A stretch of 39,517 bases of DNA from an uncultured Prevotellaceae bacterium (GTDB lineage: Bacteria; Bacteroidota; Bacteroidia; Bacteroidales; Bacteroidaceae), in NCBI GenBank assembly GCA_902786665.1, contig CADADN010000059.1, positions 1 to 39,517 of the forward strand, read 5' to 3'. A model generated the notes under the pieces. The model saw nothing but the letters and a program-made list of their open reading frames with translations, made no database searches and was not told where the DNA came from. Below, in pieces: positions 9,249 through 16,494 of this stretch. How positions within the stretch are numbered: position 1 is the first letter of the stretch; every line of letters starts with the position of its first letter. The position numbers were made by a program, and so were the translations under genes.

Positions 9249-9254
9249 CAAGGG

Positions 9255-9285
9255 CAAAAGTAATCGTTTTCCCTTGGCGCACCAA
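9255..9285 (-). promoter_or_regulatory. Predicted promoter almost abutting the start codon
   Basis: On the minus strand TTG (9285-9283) is followed by 20 bases and TACTTTTG (9262-9255). The predicted transcription start falls within a few bases of the ATG at 9248, implying a leaderless or nearly leaderless mRNA. Confidence 0.45.
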
Positions 9286-9402
9286 TTTATTTCACCCTAA
9301 TTATAATCTATTAGCATACCTTTGCAAAGCTGTTGCATATCGGCGAAAGGCATCTTCCAAGTCCATGTCCACCATCCATCCGTTCGTTTCGACATATTGG
9401 AA

Positions 9403-10119
9403 CTATTTCCCCAGGAACCTGGTGCTCATATAGGCTTGGAAAGCATCCTTGTAAGAATCGCCGATGGGCAGGTAGGTGTCGGCATCCATGATGACGCGGT
9501 TTTTGTTCACCTCCTGGATTTTGTCGAGGTTGATGATGTAGGAGCGATGGATGCGCATGAAATTGCTTGGCAGTCGTTCTTCCATCTTCTTCATGGAGAG
9601 CAAGGTGATGATGGGTTTGCGTTCATTTTCAATCCAAACCTTGAGATATTCGCTCATGGCCTCGACGTAACGGATGTCAGGGATGCTGACCTTGACGATG
9701 CGGTAGTCGGTCTTGAGGAAGACAGCGTCGGTGTTGTTGGAAGCAGAATGATTGGCAGGTGCAGCATCGAGACGTTCTTTCAACCTGTTTGCCGCCCTCT
9801 GAAAGTCTTGGAGTCCGAAAGGCTTCAGCAGATAGTCAACCGCATTGACCCGGAAGCCTTCGACAGCATATTCCGAATATGCTGTCGTGAAGACGACAAG
9901 TGGCGGCACGGTGAGCGACTTCACAAAGTCCATGCCGTTGAGGTCGGGCATGTTGATGTCGCAGAAGATGGCGTCAACGGTGTCGTTCTCCAGGAAAGAA
10001 CGAGCCTCCAATGCACTTTGGCAACGTGCGGCAAGTTCAAGGAATGGCACCTTGTTGATGTATGAGACGAGTTGTTGGAGAGCCAATGGCTCATCATCGA
10101 TGGCGAGACAGCGTATCAT
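9403..10119 (-). CDS. LytTR-family response regulator
   Basis: The 238-residue protein has a receiver domain (about 1-120) with acidic pocket D8-D9, phospho-acceptor D54 in FCDINMPDLNG, the T/Y switch region VVFTTAYSEYAVEGF, and the lysine in DYLLKPFG. A LytTR DNA-binding domain follows (about 135-235: VFLKTDYRIVKVSIPDIRYVEA, MRIHRSYIINLDKI). It overlaps the kinase gene by 4 bp (ATGA), which implies translational coupling and a cognate pair. LytTR regulators typically bind paired direct repeats upstream of a few target genes. The first gene of its own operon, the Cthe_2159-type lipoprotein, is a natural candidate target. Confidence 0.95.
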   Translation of the reverse strand: MIRCLAIDDEPLALQQLVSYINKVPFLELAARCQSALEARSFLENDTVDAIFCDINMPDLNGMDFVKSLTVPPLVVFTTAYSEYAVEGFRVNAVDYLLKPFGLQDFQRAANRLKERLDAAPANHSASNNTDAVFLKTDYRIVKVSIPDIRYVEAMSEYLKVWIENERKPIITLLSMKKMEERLPSNFMRIHRSYIINLDKIQEVNKNRVIMDADTYLPIGDSYKDAFQAYMSTRFLGK

Positions 10120-11294
10120 GATAATGGTATGTTTAGTTCGACAGTATATGTTTTGGACTCATCTTTGATGTGCAGGGTGTAGTGGTCTTCGAAAAGCAAG
10201 TCCAGCCTTTTCTTGACATTGGCAAGCCCTACGCCTCCCTTTTCCTCATTCGGCTTGTCTGCCTTTGAGTTGTGGCATGTGAAACTCAGTGTTTCGCCTT
10301 CCACCGCAATCTTCATTTCAATAAAAGACTCGTGCTGATAGCTGACACCATGCTTGAAGGCGTTTTCGATGAAAGAGATGAGCATCAATGGCGGAATGGT
10401 GCGGTCGGGCACCTCGGAGGGCAGGTCGAGCGTGATGCGCACCTTGTCGGTATAGCGCAGTTGCATCAGCTTGACGTAGGTGCGTATGAACTCCATCTCC
10501 TTGGAAAGGGGCACACCCTTCTTGTCGCCGTCATAGAGTATGAAACGCATCATTTTCGACAACTCCACAATGGTTTCCTGAGCCTTCGACGGGTCGATGT
10601 CAATGAGGGCGTGGATGTTGTTAAGCGTGTTCATAAAGAAATGTGGGTTGATCTGGTAGCGCAGATACTCCAACTGCTGTTCCAAGTTCTGGTGCTCCAG
10701 CTCTGCAAGCCGTCTCCTGTCTTCACGCCCTCGGAAATAGCCCTTGATGCCAAGGTTGGCACCAAACATCAGGATGAGCACCACGATGGCCAACAGGTCG
10801 TGTTCGCCTATGACGGGTGGTGGCATTCGATGACGCAGTTTCCGTGGTGGTGCATCATCTGGCACCGGAGGACGTGTGCCATCGGAATTCGCCATAGGCC
10901 GGTTGCCATCGAAATCCATCGGCGGCTTATGTTGGCCGGGGAGTTCCATATGGTGCAGCTTGCCGCCTCTCTGATTCCATCCCCTTGGTCGGTTGTTGCA
11001 CTGGTAAATGGTGAAAGCAGCCATCAAAACAGCCACGAAGGTGAAATACACCACGCGTTTGCGCTTATACACCAGCAGCGGCGCCAACAGGAAATTATGA
11101 AGGAGGAAAAGGAAAAGATAGACTGCGAGTTTTCTCCAGACGATGAACACCTCCGTCCAATCGAATGTGAGATTGGGGTCGCTGATGGTGCGCACATACA
11201 GACTTAGCAGCGGGGCTGAAAAAAGCATGCCCCACACCACCAAGTAAATCAGATTCTCCTGTCGCGATTGCTTCATCCAATATGTCTTTTCCAT
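10116..11294 (-). CDS. LytS/YehU-type sensor histidine kinase
   Basis: The 392-residue protein has four predicted membrane helices at about 15-35, 52-72, 80-97 and 166-183. Between helices 3 and 4 lies a 65-residue loop unusually rich in Pro, Arg, Gly and His (about 98-160). A His_kinase domain follows, with phospho-acceptor H218 in YQINPHFFMNTLNN and an N-box ENAFKHG at about 310-316, then GGVGLANVKKRLDLLF. An in-frame ATG at 11276 (MKQSRQ) is an alternative start. It presumably autophosphorylates and passes phosphate to the LytTR regulator encoded directly downstream. The Pro/His-rich loop probably faces the periplasm and could be the sensing element. Confidence 0.93.
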   Translation of the reverse strand: MEKTYWMKQSRQENLIYLVVWGMLFSAPLLSLYVRTISDPNLTFDWTEVFIVWRKLAVYLFLFLLHNFLLAPLLVYKRKRVVYFTFVAVLMAAFTIYQCNNRPRGWNQRGGKLHHMELPGQHKPPMDFDGNRPMANSDGTRPPVPDDAPPRKLRHRMPPPVIGEHDLLAIVVLILMFGANLGIKGYFRGREDRRRLAELEHQNLEQQLEYLRYQINPHFFMNTLNNIHALIDIDPSKAQETIVELSKMMRFILYDGDKKGVPLSKEMEFIRTYVKLMQLRYTDKVRITLDLPSEVPDRTIPPLMLISFIENAFKHGVSYQHESFIEMKIAVEGETLSFTCHNSKADKPNEEKGGVGLANVKKRLDLLFEDHYTLHIKDESKTYTVELNIPLS

Positions 11295-11330
11295 ATATGA
11301 TAACGTAAAGAGAATGATGATTATTGCATG

Positions 11331-13082
11331 TCAATGCCATCCACCTGGGCCTCCAGGACCGCCTCCCATGCCGTTGCCGCCAGAATAGCCGGATAGTGAG
11401 ACGGAGGAACCACCGGCTATCGTACCGTCCTTGATGGTTATCCCGCCAAAGAAGGAGTCTCCGCCACTGACGCTGACTCCTGACTTGAGCGTAGGCTGTG
11501 AGGCGGAAGACACCACAAGGCCGGAGCCGCCGCTTGAAGGAGTCTTGAAAGAGATGGTGCCCTTGCCATCGGTCAGTGTGTACCAAGTATTGGCCGACCA
11601 CGACGATGCCGAATAACACGACTGGGTGAGTTGCGAACCGTTCTCCAGACCGCCCACGGCGATGATGGTGCCGCCGGTGACATATAGTTTGTAGCCGCCT
11701 TCGGTGTTGGCGTCGATGGCCACCTCGGGTTGGCCGGAACAGACGGCGAAAATCGTGCCGCCCTTGATGTAGCAATTGCCGTTGGCATCCAGACCGTCGT
11801 TATGCTGCCCCTGGGCATAGACATAGCCACCGCTGATGGTCATCGTGCTCTTCGAGTTGATGGCGTCGTCGTAGGCGTAGCTGGCCACTTCACCGCCCGT
11901 GATGGTGAGTTCCTTCTTCGTCTCGATGCCCTCGCCGTTGTAGCCGCTGGTGCGCACCCATGTCCTGCCGCCACTTACGTTGATGTTTCCGTCAGCCTTG
12001 ATGCCCTTGGGCGACGAGGTGTCATTGTTACTTCTGTATTGTCCACCCGTGGTGATGACATACACGCTGCCACCGGTGAAGTTGACGTCCATATCCACGT
12101 TGATGCCCTTTCCGCCCGAGCCGGTGCTTTTCAAATATAGTTCGCCGCCATTGACGGTCAGCGTAGAGTCGGCCTTGATGCCGGCAGCACCTTTTGCCTC
12201 TTTTTCTGTCGTGTCATAAGTGCCGTCGCCAGTGGTCAGCACAGTTGTGCGCCCACCGTTGACGATGATGTTGCTCTCGCTATTGATGCCCTTTGCCGCA
12301 GCTGCGGATACCTCTACATTCAGGATGCCGCCATTGATGAAGATGCCGTCATTGGCCTTGATGCCGTGATTGGCAGTTGATTTCACCTGGATGTCATTTC
12401 CTTTGTTGAAAACGACATAGTCGGCAGAATGGATGCCATTGTTGGTGTTTCCCGTGACGCTTAGCGATCCGCTGCCGTTGAAGAGCAGCTTGCCCTTGCA
12501 GTAGAGTGCACCCTTTTGAGTGCCGCCTGTGCCGTCTGTCAACGTGTTGGTTGTCCCATCGTCAAGAATGACGAAGGCACGTTTTTCACTAAGAAGGCTC
12601 AACGCTGCTGAATCAGGGTTGGTGATGCTCACCCCATTGAGTCTGACGGCATATTTCTTATCGCCGAGGATGGTCAGCGAGCCGTTCGTTGTCGCACCGC
12701 TCACTATGTAGCACACATTCTTTGTATCTTGATGATTGGCTGTCACATGACCACCGATGACTGTCACTTCAACACCGTTCTCCGTCTTTGCCACAGGATT
12801 TGACATGTCGATGGTCACCTCCGTCGAAAAAACGTTGTTGTCCAACATATCCTCTTCGTCAGGGAAACAAGCATCAGCTGCTTCTGTTGGCTCCGGCGTG
12901 GTCTTGTCGAGGAAAATGTCGAATGTGGCCAGTTCACCTGTTGTGGCCGAACTGCCGTTGCCAATGGGATTGTTGCCGACTGTGCCCCCGTCTTCTGTTC
13001 TTTCAAATGAGTCCTCCTCTGAGCAGCACATCAACACGCTTGGTGAGGCTGCAAGCATCATGAAAATCAGTATCTTCTTCAT
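11331..13082 (-). CDS. Cthe_2159-type carbohydrate-binding lipoprotein
   Basis: From the ATG at 13082 (MKKILIFMMLAASPSVLMCC) the product is 583 residues with a lipobox ending at a Cys-Cys pair. An in-frame ATG 45 bases upstream would add a poorer leader. After a low-complexity acidic linker, most of the protein is a repetitive beta-helix-like region with turns such as GIKADGNINVSGG, GINSESNIIVNGG and GLDANGNCYIKGG. This is the signature of the Cthe_2159 family, named for a Clostridium thermocellum cellulose/polygalacturonate-binding protein. The C-terminus is very Gly-rich. It is the first gene of an operon with a sensor kinase (36 bp gap) and LytTR regulator, so it may supply or modulate the signal. 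The ligand is not known. Confidence 0.88.
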   Translation of the reverse strand: MKKILIFMMLAASPSVLMCCSEEDSFERTEDGGTVGNNPIGNGSSATTGELATFDIFLDKTTPEPTEAADACFPDEEDMLDNNVFSTEVTIDMSNPVAKTENGVEVTVIGGHVTANHQDTKNVCYIVSGATTNGSLTILGDKKYAVRLNGVSITNPDSAALSLLSEKRAFVILDDGTTNTLTDGTGGTQKGALYCKGKLLFNGSGSLSVTGNTNNGIHSADYVVFNKGNDIQVKSTANHGIKANDGIFINGGILNVEVSAAAAKGINSESNIIVNGGRTTVLTTGDGTYDTTEKEAKGAAGIKADSTLTVNGGELYLKSTGSGGKGINVDMDVNFTGGSVYVITTGGQYRSNNDTSSPKGIKADGNINVSGGRTWVRTSGYNGEGIETKKELTITGGEVASYAYDDAINSKSTMTISGGYVYAQGQHNDGLDANGNCYIKGGTIFAVCSGQPEVAIDANTEGGYKLYVTGGTIIAVGGLENGSQLTQSCYSASSWSANTWYTLTDGKGTISFKTPSSGGSGLVVSSASQPTLKSGVSVSGGDSFFGGITIKDGTIAGGSSVSLSGYSGGNGMGGGPGGPGGWH

Positions 13083-13124
13083 ATAGTCTGTCTTTTTTTT
13101 GATAAGTATCATAAATTGTTGGTG

Positions 13125-13132
13125 CAAAATTA
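13125..13132 (-). promoter_or_regulatory. Predicted -7 element for the Cthe_2159/LytS/LytR operon
   Basis: The minus strand reads TAATTTTG, a full match to TAnnTTTG, 43 bases before the ATG at 13082. No -33 element is obvious, which fits an activator-dependent promoter. Confidence 0.45.
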
Positions 13133-13265
13133 GGACAGACTACTCGGATTACCTAAAATAATCAGCGAACCGATGATTCCATTCAACGAAAATGTCTTTT
13201 GTGGATTTTGAAAACAACTGCGACAACACCAAACAACATTGTACGACTCAAGTCAAACAAACACA

Positions 13266-13284
13266 AGACAGCACAGCGCTGTCT
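13266..13284. repeat. Small perfect hairpin AGACAGC-N5-GCTGTCT
   Basis: A perfect 7-bp inverted repeat with a 5-base loop (ACAGC) lies in the 340-bp interval 13083-13422. It is one of three hairpins clustered downstream of the M56 gene; the rest of that interval holds only the promoter element and no supportable gene. Confidence 0.5.
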
Positions 13285-13308
13285 AGAAAAGAGTCTGTAT
13301 CATATTGA

Positions 13309-13338
13309 TTTTCGGGCGGGCACAAGACCCACCCGAAA
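13309..13338 (-). terminator. Likely terminator of the BlaI/M56 operon
   Basis: TTTTCGGGCGGG and CCCACCCGAAAA form a 12-position stem with one mismatch around a 7-base loop. It lies 85-114 bp past the M56 stop codon. The A/T ends of the stem give a U-run at either side, so it could act in both directions. Confidence 0.55.
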
Positions 13339-13360
13339 ACAGATTGTCGATATTATCGAT

Positions 13361-13378
13361 GCGGGCGAGGACGCCCGC
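13361..13378. repeat. GC-rich palindrome GCGGGCG-AGGA-CGCCCGC
   Basis: A perfect 7-bp inverted repeat around AGGA lies between the first hairpin and the M56 stop codon. It resembles the short GC-rich intergenic palindromes common in Prevotella and relatives. It may act as part of the terminator region. Confidence 0.5.
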
Positions 13379-13422
13379 GCTCCCATAGAGGTTTGACCTG
13401 TGGCTTTTTCCGAATGTTCTTT

Positions 13423-15018
13423 CTAATTCAGCCGGAATGTGACGGGCAGTGTGAATTTCACCCGCACGACTTTGCCATCCTGCATTCCAGGAGTCCATTT
13501 CGGCATGGAATTGACAACACGGACAGCTTCGGCGTCAAGGTCGTCGTGGACTTTTTGGACCACATGGGCATTGCTGATACTGCCATCAGGCTCAATGATG
13601 AAGTTGACAAGCACCCTTCCAAATTTGCCTGCTTTGTAGGCGGCCTCCGGATAATGGATGTTCTGTGAGAGATACGTCACCATGGCCTCCATGCCGCCAG
13701 GATATTCAGGCATCTTCTCCACAACATCGAAGGCTTCCGGTTCAACGCCACCTACAGCAACGTTTCTTATGAATTCAGTGTCTTTGCCATCTTCAGAGGT
13801 AAAGGTGCCTGTAGCCGTGTTGTCGCCTGAAGAAACGGCGTTCTTGGTCGTGATGAGAATGACCCCATTCTTTCCTTCCTCTCCATACAAATCGATGGAG
13901 GCCTTGTCTTTCAAAACGTCGATATGGTCGATGGTTTTGGGGTCAAGAGACTGCATCTCCTCCATGCTCGAACGCTTGCCATCGATAAGGACGAGAGGAT
14001 TTTCCAAATCTCCCTTCATATCTTCGGCAACACCACGGATGTTGATAGGTGCAGTGGCTGCCGTGTCGGCTTTCACTTCGATGGTCTTGCCGCTGACATT
14101 CACCTTGCCGGCTTTTTTGCCCTTCTTCATCAATTTCTTCTGTGGTTCTTGGTAAATGTAGTCGGTGACGGTTTCGGCGTTGAGTGCCAGGACGGTGCCC
14201 AAGACGGGCAGGAGTGCAAGGAGTTTCAACCAACTCTTGCCATAGGATTTCTTATTGTTAAGCATCATGTTTATGCGGTTTTTAAGGGTACTGTGGGTAA
14301 TGCCGTTGGCTATGGAGTACCCACCAGTGACAACGGCCTTTTGGATAAGCAGATACAGATACTGACGCATATTGATGCCTTGAGAGAGAACAGCAGCATC
14401 GGCTTCGTACTCATGGATGGCACGCAGGTCTTGGCGAAGCATCCATATGGCGGGATTGAACCATTGCAGTGCTGTGAGCGTATCAACGAGGAGGACGTCG
14501 AGCGAGTGCCGCTGACGTATGTGGGCTCGTTCGTGGGCCATGATGGCCTGGTCTTGTTGCTTGAAATCAGAAACGTTGAGTACAATGTAGCGCATCCAAC
14601 TGAAGGGTGCCACTGGCTTGTCGGTGACGGCGATGACGGTGCCATCGTCTTGTGGGTGGCGTTGGCTGCGCATGATGAGACGAACCACCTGCGCGACAGA
14701 CCAAACCACATGGCCCACAACCACGAATACGCCCAAGAAGAACACGACCACAACGACCTTTTGCCACCATGGCTGGGAAGGTTCTACGATTGTCGCCAAC
14801 GGTTGTCCAATGGCAATGCTGGACTTGACAGGCAAGGCGACGGTATGATGGAAGGTGAGGACACAAAACGGCAACACGAACGATGCCACTGCCGTGATGA
14901 GCAGCACCACGCGGTTGAGGCGGTGAAACGTGTCGCGGCTGAGCAACAGGCGATAAAACAAGTAGAATATCGCGATTAGCACAGCGACTTTCAAGTCATA
15001 TTTCAGAAATTCCATCAT
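13423..15018 (-). CDS. M56/BlaR1-type membrane protein with plug-like and TonB C-terminal domains
   Basis: The 531-residue protein has three N-terminal membrane helices (about 10-28, 36-57, 86-115) and a fourth near 262-280. An M56 metallopeptidase domain has HERAH at 162-166 and HEYEAD at 202-207, which supply zinc ligands. Residues about 340-392 (LVLIDGKRSSMEEMQ, IDVLKDKASIDLYGEEG, NGVILITTK) look like the plug segment of SusC-type receptors. Residues about 440-531 form a TonB C-terminal domain (MPEYPGGMEAM, MPKWTPGMQDGKVV). This architecture is common in Bacteroidota next to a BlaI repressor, which lies 14 bp upstream. By analogy with BlaR1 it may sense an envelope signal and promote repressor inactivation. 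The signal is unknown. Confidence 0.92.
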   Translation of the reverse strand: MMEFLKYDLKVAVLIAIFYLFYRLLLSRDTFHRLNRVVLLITAVASFVLPFCVLTFHHTVALPVKSSIAIGQPLATIVEPSQPWWQKVVVVVFFLGVFVVVGHVVWSVAQVVRLIMRSQRHPQDDGTVIAVTDKPVAPFSWMRYIVLNVSDFKQQDQAIMAHERAHIRQRHSLDVLLVDTLTALQWFNPAIWMLRQDLRAIHEYEADAAVLSQGINMRQYLYLLIQKAVVTGGYSIANGITHSTLKNRINMMLNNKKSYGKSWLKLLALLPVLGTVLALNAETVTDYIYQEPQKKLMKKGKKAGKVNVSGKTIEVKADTAATAPINIRGVAEDMKGDLENPLVLIDGKRSSMEEMQSLDPKTIDHIDVLKDKASIDLYGEEGKNGVILITTKNAVSSGDNTATGTFTSEDGKDTEFIRNVAVGGVEPEAFDVVEKMPEYPGGMEAMVTYLSQNIHYPEAAYKAGKFGRVLVNFIIEPDGSISNAHVVQKVHDDLDAEAVRVVNSMPKWTPGMQDGKVVRVKFTLPVTFRLN

Positions 15019-15032
15019 ACTGAATCCATAGT

Positions 15033-15389
15033 TTATGATTTCTCTATTTGCTCAATCAATTCTTTCAGTTCCTCCAGGGAAATCTTTTCGTCCTTAACAA
15101 AACTGCTGACAGCATCCAGATAGGAGTCGTCGAAATAACTCTTGATGACTCCTGCCAGGCTCGAACGTCCATATTCCTTCTCAGACACCGTCGGGAAATA
15201 TTGGTAAGACGTGCCGAACTGCTTGTGGCCGAGCATTCCCTTTTTCTCCAGAATACGCACCGTGGTGGATAGCGTATTGAAATGTGGACGTGGTTCGTCA
15301 TAGTACTCCAACAGTTCTTTGACGAACATCGGCCCATGCTGCCAATACAGGTCCATGATTTCCTTTTCTTTGCGAGTCAGTTTTTTCAT
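15033..15389 (-). CDS. BlaI/MecI/CopY-family repressor
   Basis: The 118-residue protein has a winged-helix N-terminal domain (about 1-75: LTRKEKEIMDLYWQHGP, FNTLSTTVRILEKKG, YQYFPTVSEKEY) and a short acidic helical dimerization tail. These repressors bind dyad operators as dimers and are released when the partner M56 protein triggers cleavage. Two identical-spaced dyads (AACTA-N7-TAGTT) lie 63-102 bases upstream, over the predicted promoter, so autoregulation is likely. It is the first gene of the operon with the M56 protein. Confidence 0.93.
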   Translation of the reverse strand: MKKLTRKEKEIMDLYWQHGPMFVKELLEYYDEPRPHFNTLSTTVRILEKKGMLGHKQFGTSYQYFPTVSEKEYGRSSLAGVIKSYFDDSYLDAVSSFVKDEKISLEELKELIEQIEKS

Positions 15390-15445
15390 TGTTTGTTTTC
15401 TTTTGGTTTCACATCCATCAAATGCGTCTGTATCTTATCCAACCA

Positions 15446-15453
15446 CAAAGTAA
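15446..15453 (-). promoter_or_regulatory. Predicted -7 element of the BlaI/M56 operon
   Basis: The minus strand reads TTACTTTG, 7 of 8 matches to TAnnTTTG. It lies 57 bases before the ATG and its upstream edge overlaps the first operator dyad by two bases. Confidence 0.4.
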
Positions 15454-15468
15454 CTAAAAAAAATAGTT
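15452..15468. promoter_or_regulatory. BlaI-type operator 1 (AACTA-N7-TAGTT)
   Basis: A perfect 5-bp dyad with a 7-base centre (AAAAAAA). It overlaps the predicted -7 element, so repressor bound here would block polymerase. It has the same half-sites and spacing as operator 2. Confidence 0.65.
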
Positions 15469-15474
15469 CGATAT

Positions 15475-15491
15475 AACTAAAATCTTTAGTT
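15475..15491. promoter_or_regulatory. BlaI-type operator 2 (AACTA-N7-TAGTT)
   Basis: AACTAAAATCTTTAGTT is a dyad with the same half-sites and 7-base spacing as operator 1. Its symmetry extends to AACTAAA/TTTAGTT. The two operators start 23 bp apart, about two helical turns, which suits cooperative binding on one face of the DNA. Confidence 0.65.
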
Positions 15492-16123
15492 TTTATGGAT
15501 TATTAAGAAAAAAGGGGCGAATTTTTTAGTTGTTCACACATACTGGCAGAAAACGAATGTGATGCTGGCGCGGCAAGATGTCGCTTTGGCCTCTATAATA
15601 TAATAATGTGGTTAAGCTATATGTTATCAAAACAAATCACGGACACGAGTAAGCAAAAGCATCAATGAAGGATTTGAAGATGATGATTAATGAAACAGGG
15701 TGTCCAATTTGTTGTATCACTTTTAATCAAAGACCCCACCCAGCCCCTCCCCTCGAGGGGAGGGGATATGCACACCGATTGTTGGACGAGACCTCTTGGC
15801 AAAGAAAGCGAAACGTATTCTTTATGAAAAAACAGATTACAAATAGGATACCCTATTAACGAAAAAAAAGACACCGGTTTGTGTTATTTGGAACTTCGGC
15901 TACTTCGTGTTCATAAAACATAGTGCTTAGGTTTGTCAAATACAGGGCGAATTGGTTGAGACGAGAATTTTAAATTTGTAAAATTTTCAGAAATAGCTAT
16001 ACAAATTATAAGAGCACCTATTTTATGATTTTTTATAGTTATCGAAGTACTAACAAAATAAAACACTCTTAACACCTTTTGAAACATGGTATCATGGTTT
16101 TGTGAAAAAAGTTTTAATGGATG
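15492..16123. other. Non-coding AT-rich interval before the xylan-type locus
   Basis: No supportable gene is seen in this stretch. It contains one GC-rich palindrome (15744-15765) and is otherwise AT-rich. Short open frames here have no homology I recognise and no promoter or start signals. Confidence 0.6.
15744..15765. repeat. 22-bp perfect palindrome, REP-like
   Basis: A 22-bp perfect palindrome with arms CCCCTCCCCTC and GAGGGGAGGGG meets at a central TCGA. The flanking text (ACCCCACCCAG on the left) resembles a C-rich intergenic palindrome found in many Bacteroidota genomes. It stands out as GC-rich DNA inside an AT-rich interval. Confidence 0.6.
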
Positions 16124-16155
16124 TTTGCTTATGTGAATACAAATTCTTACCTTTG
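16124..16155 (+). promoter_or_regulatory. Predicted promoter of the xylan-type SusC/D locus
   Basis: TTTG (16124-16127), 20 bases, then TACCTTTG (16148-16155) matches the full Bacteroidota -33/-7 consensus and spacing. It would give a leader of about 335 bases before the first SusC gene. Confidence 0.55.
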
Positions 16156-16425
16156 CAACAATGAGCTTGTGACGTGATATAAAGTTTAGTGTTCTATTGA
16201 AGCATCTTTCGCATATGTTACATATTGTTTATTTGAAATAAAAAAATCAACTTTATGATACATTTTGCAAAATGTGATTGGAAATAAGGTGGTACTTTTG
16301 AATCTCATAATGCACGCGAACAAAATATCCCTTAGGCCTTTAGGTCCTGCCGGATTAAAAGAGACAAGAAAGCGCAAAGACAAACCATGCCACCATCTCA
16401 TTCGCTTAAAATGCGTTAAACCTAA

Positions 16426-16433
16426 TATTTTTG
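16426..16433 (+). promoter_or_regulatory. Second -7 element closer to the first SusC gene
   Basis: TATTTTTG matches TAnnTTTG and lies 61 bases before the ATG at 16495. No -33 is seen, which could fit an activator-dependent start. A third match, TACTTTTG at 16293-16300, also lacks a well-spaced -33. Confidence 0.35.
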
Positions 16434-16494
16434 GGTATTACGAAAGAATAACCAATGATTAAAAAACAATTATCAACTAACAAAATAACTTTTT

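Noticed and set aside
9322-10065. 247-codon plus-strand open frame opposite the LytTR regulator
   Set aside because: It is antisense to an unmistakable response regulator, and its translation has no recognisable domain. A TACCTTTG at 9317-9324 precedes it but has no -33 element.
10272-11207. 311-codon plus-strand frame opposite the sensor kinase
   Set aside because: It mirrors codon structure of the kinase gene and has no domain or start signal.
13083-13127. Longer N-terminus for the Cthe_2159-type lipoprotein (start at 13127)
   Set aside because: It would bury the lipoprotein signal 15 residues inside the protein and would overlap the predicted -7 element.
13924-14979. 351-codon plus-strand frame opposite the M56 gene
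   Set aside because: The M56/TonB protein on the other strand has clear motifs throughout; this frame is its shadow.
16265-16462. 65-codon frame in the leader of the first SusC gene
   Set aside because: Basic, low-similarity translation overlapping promoter elements; no start signal or family.
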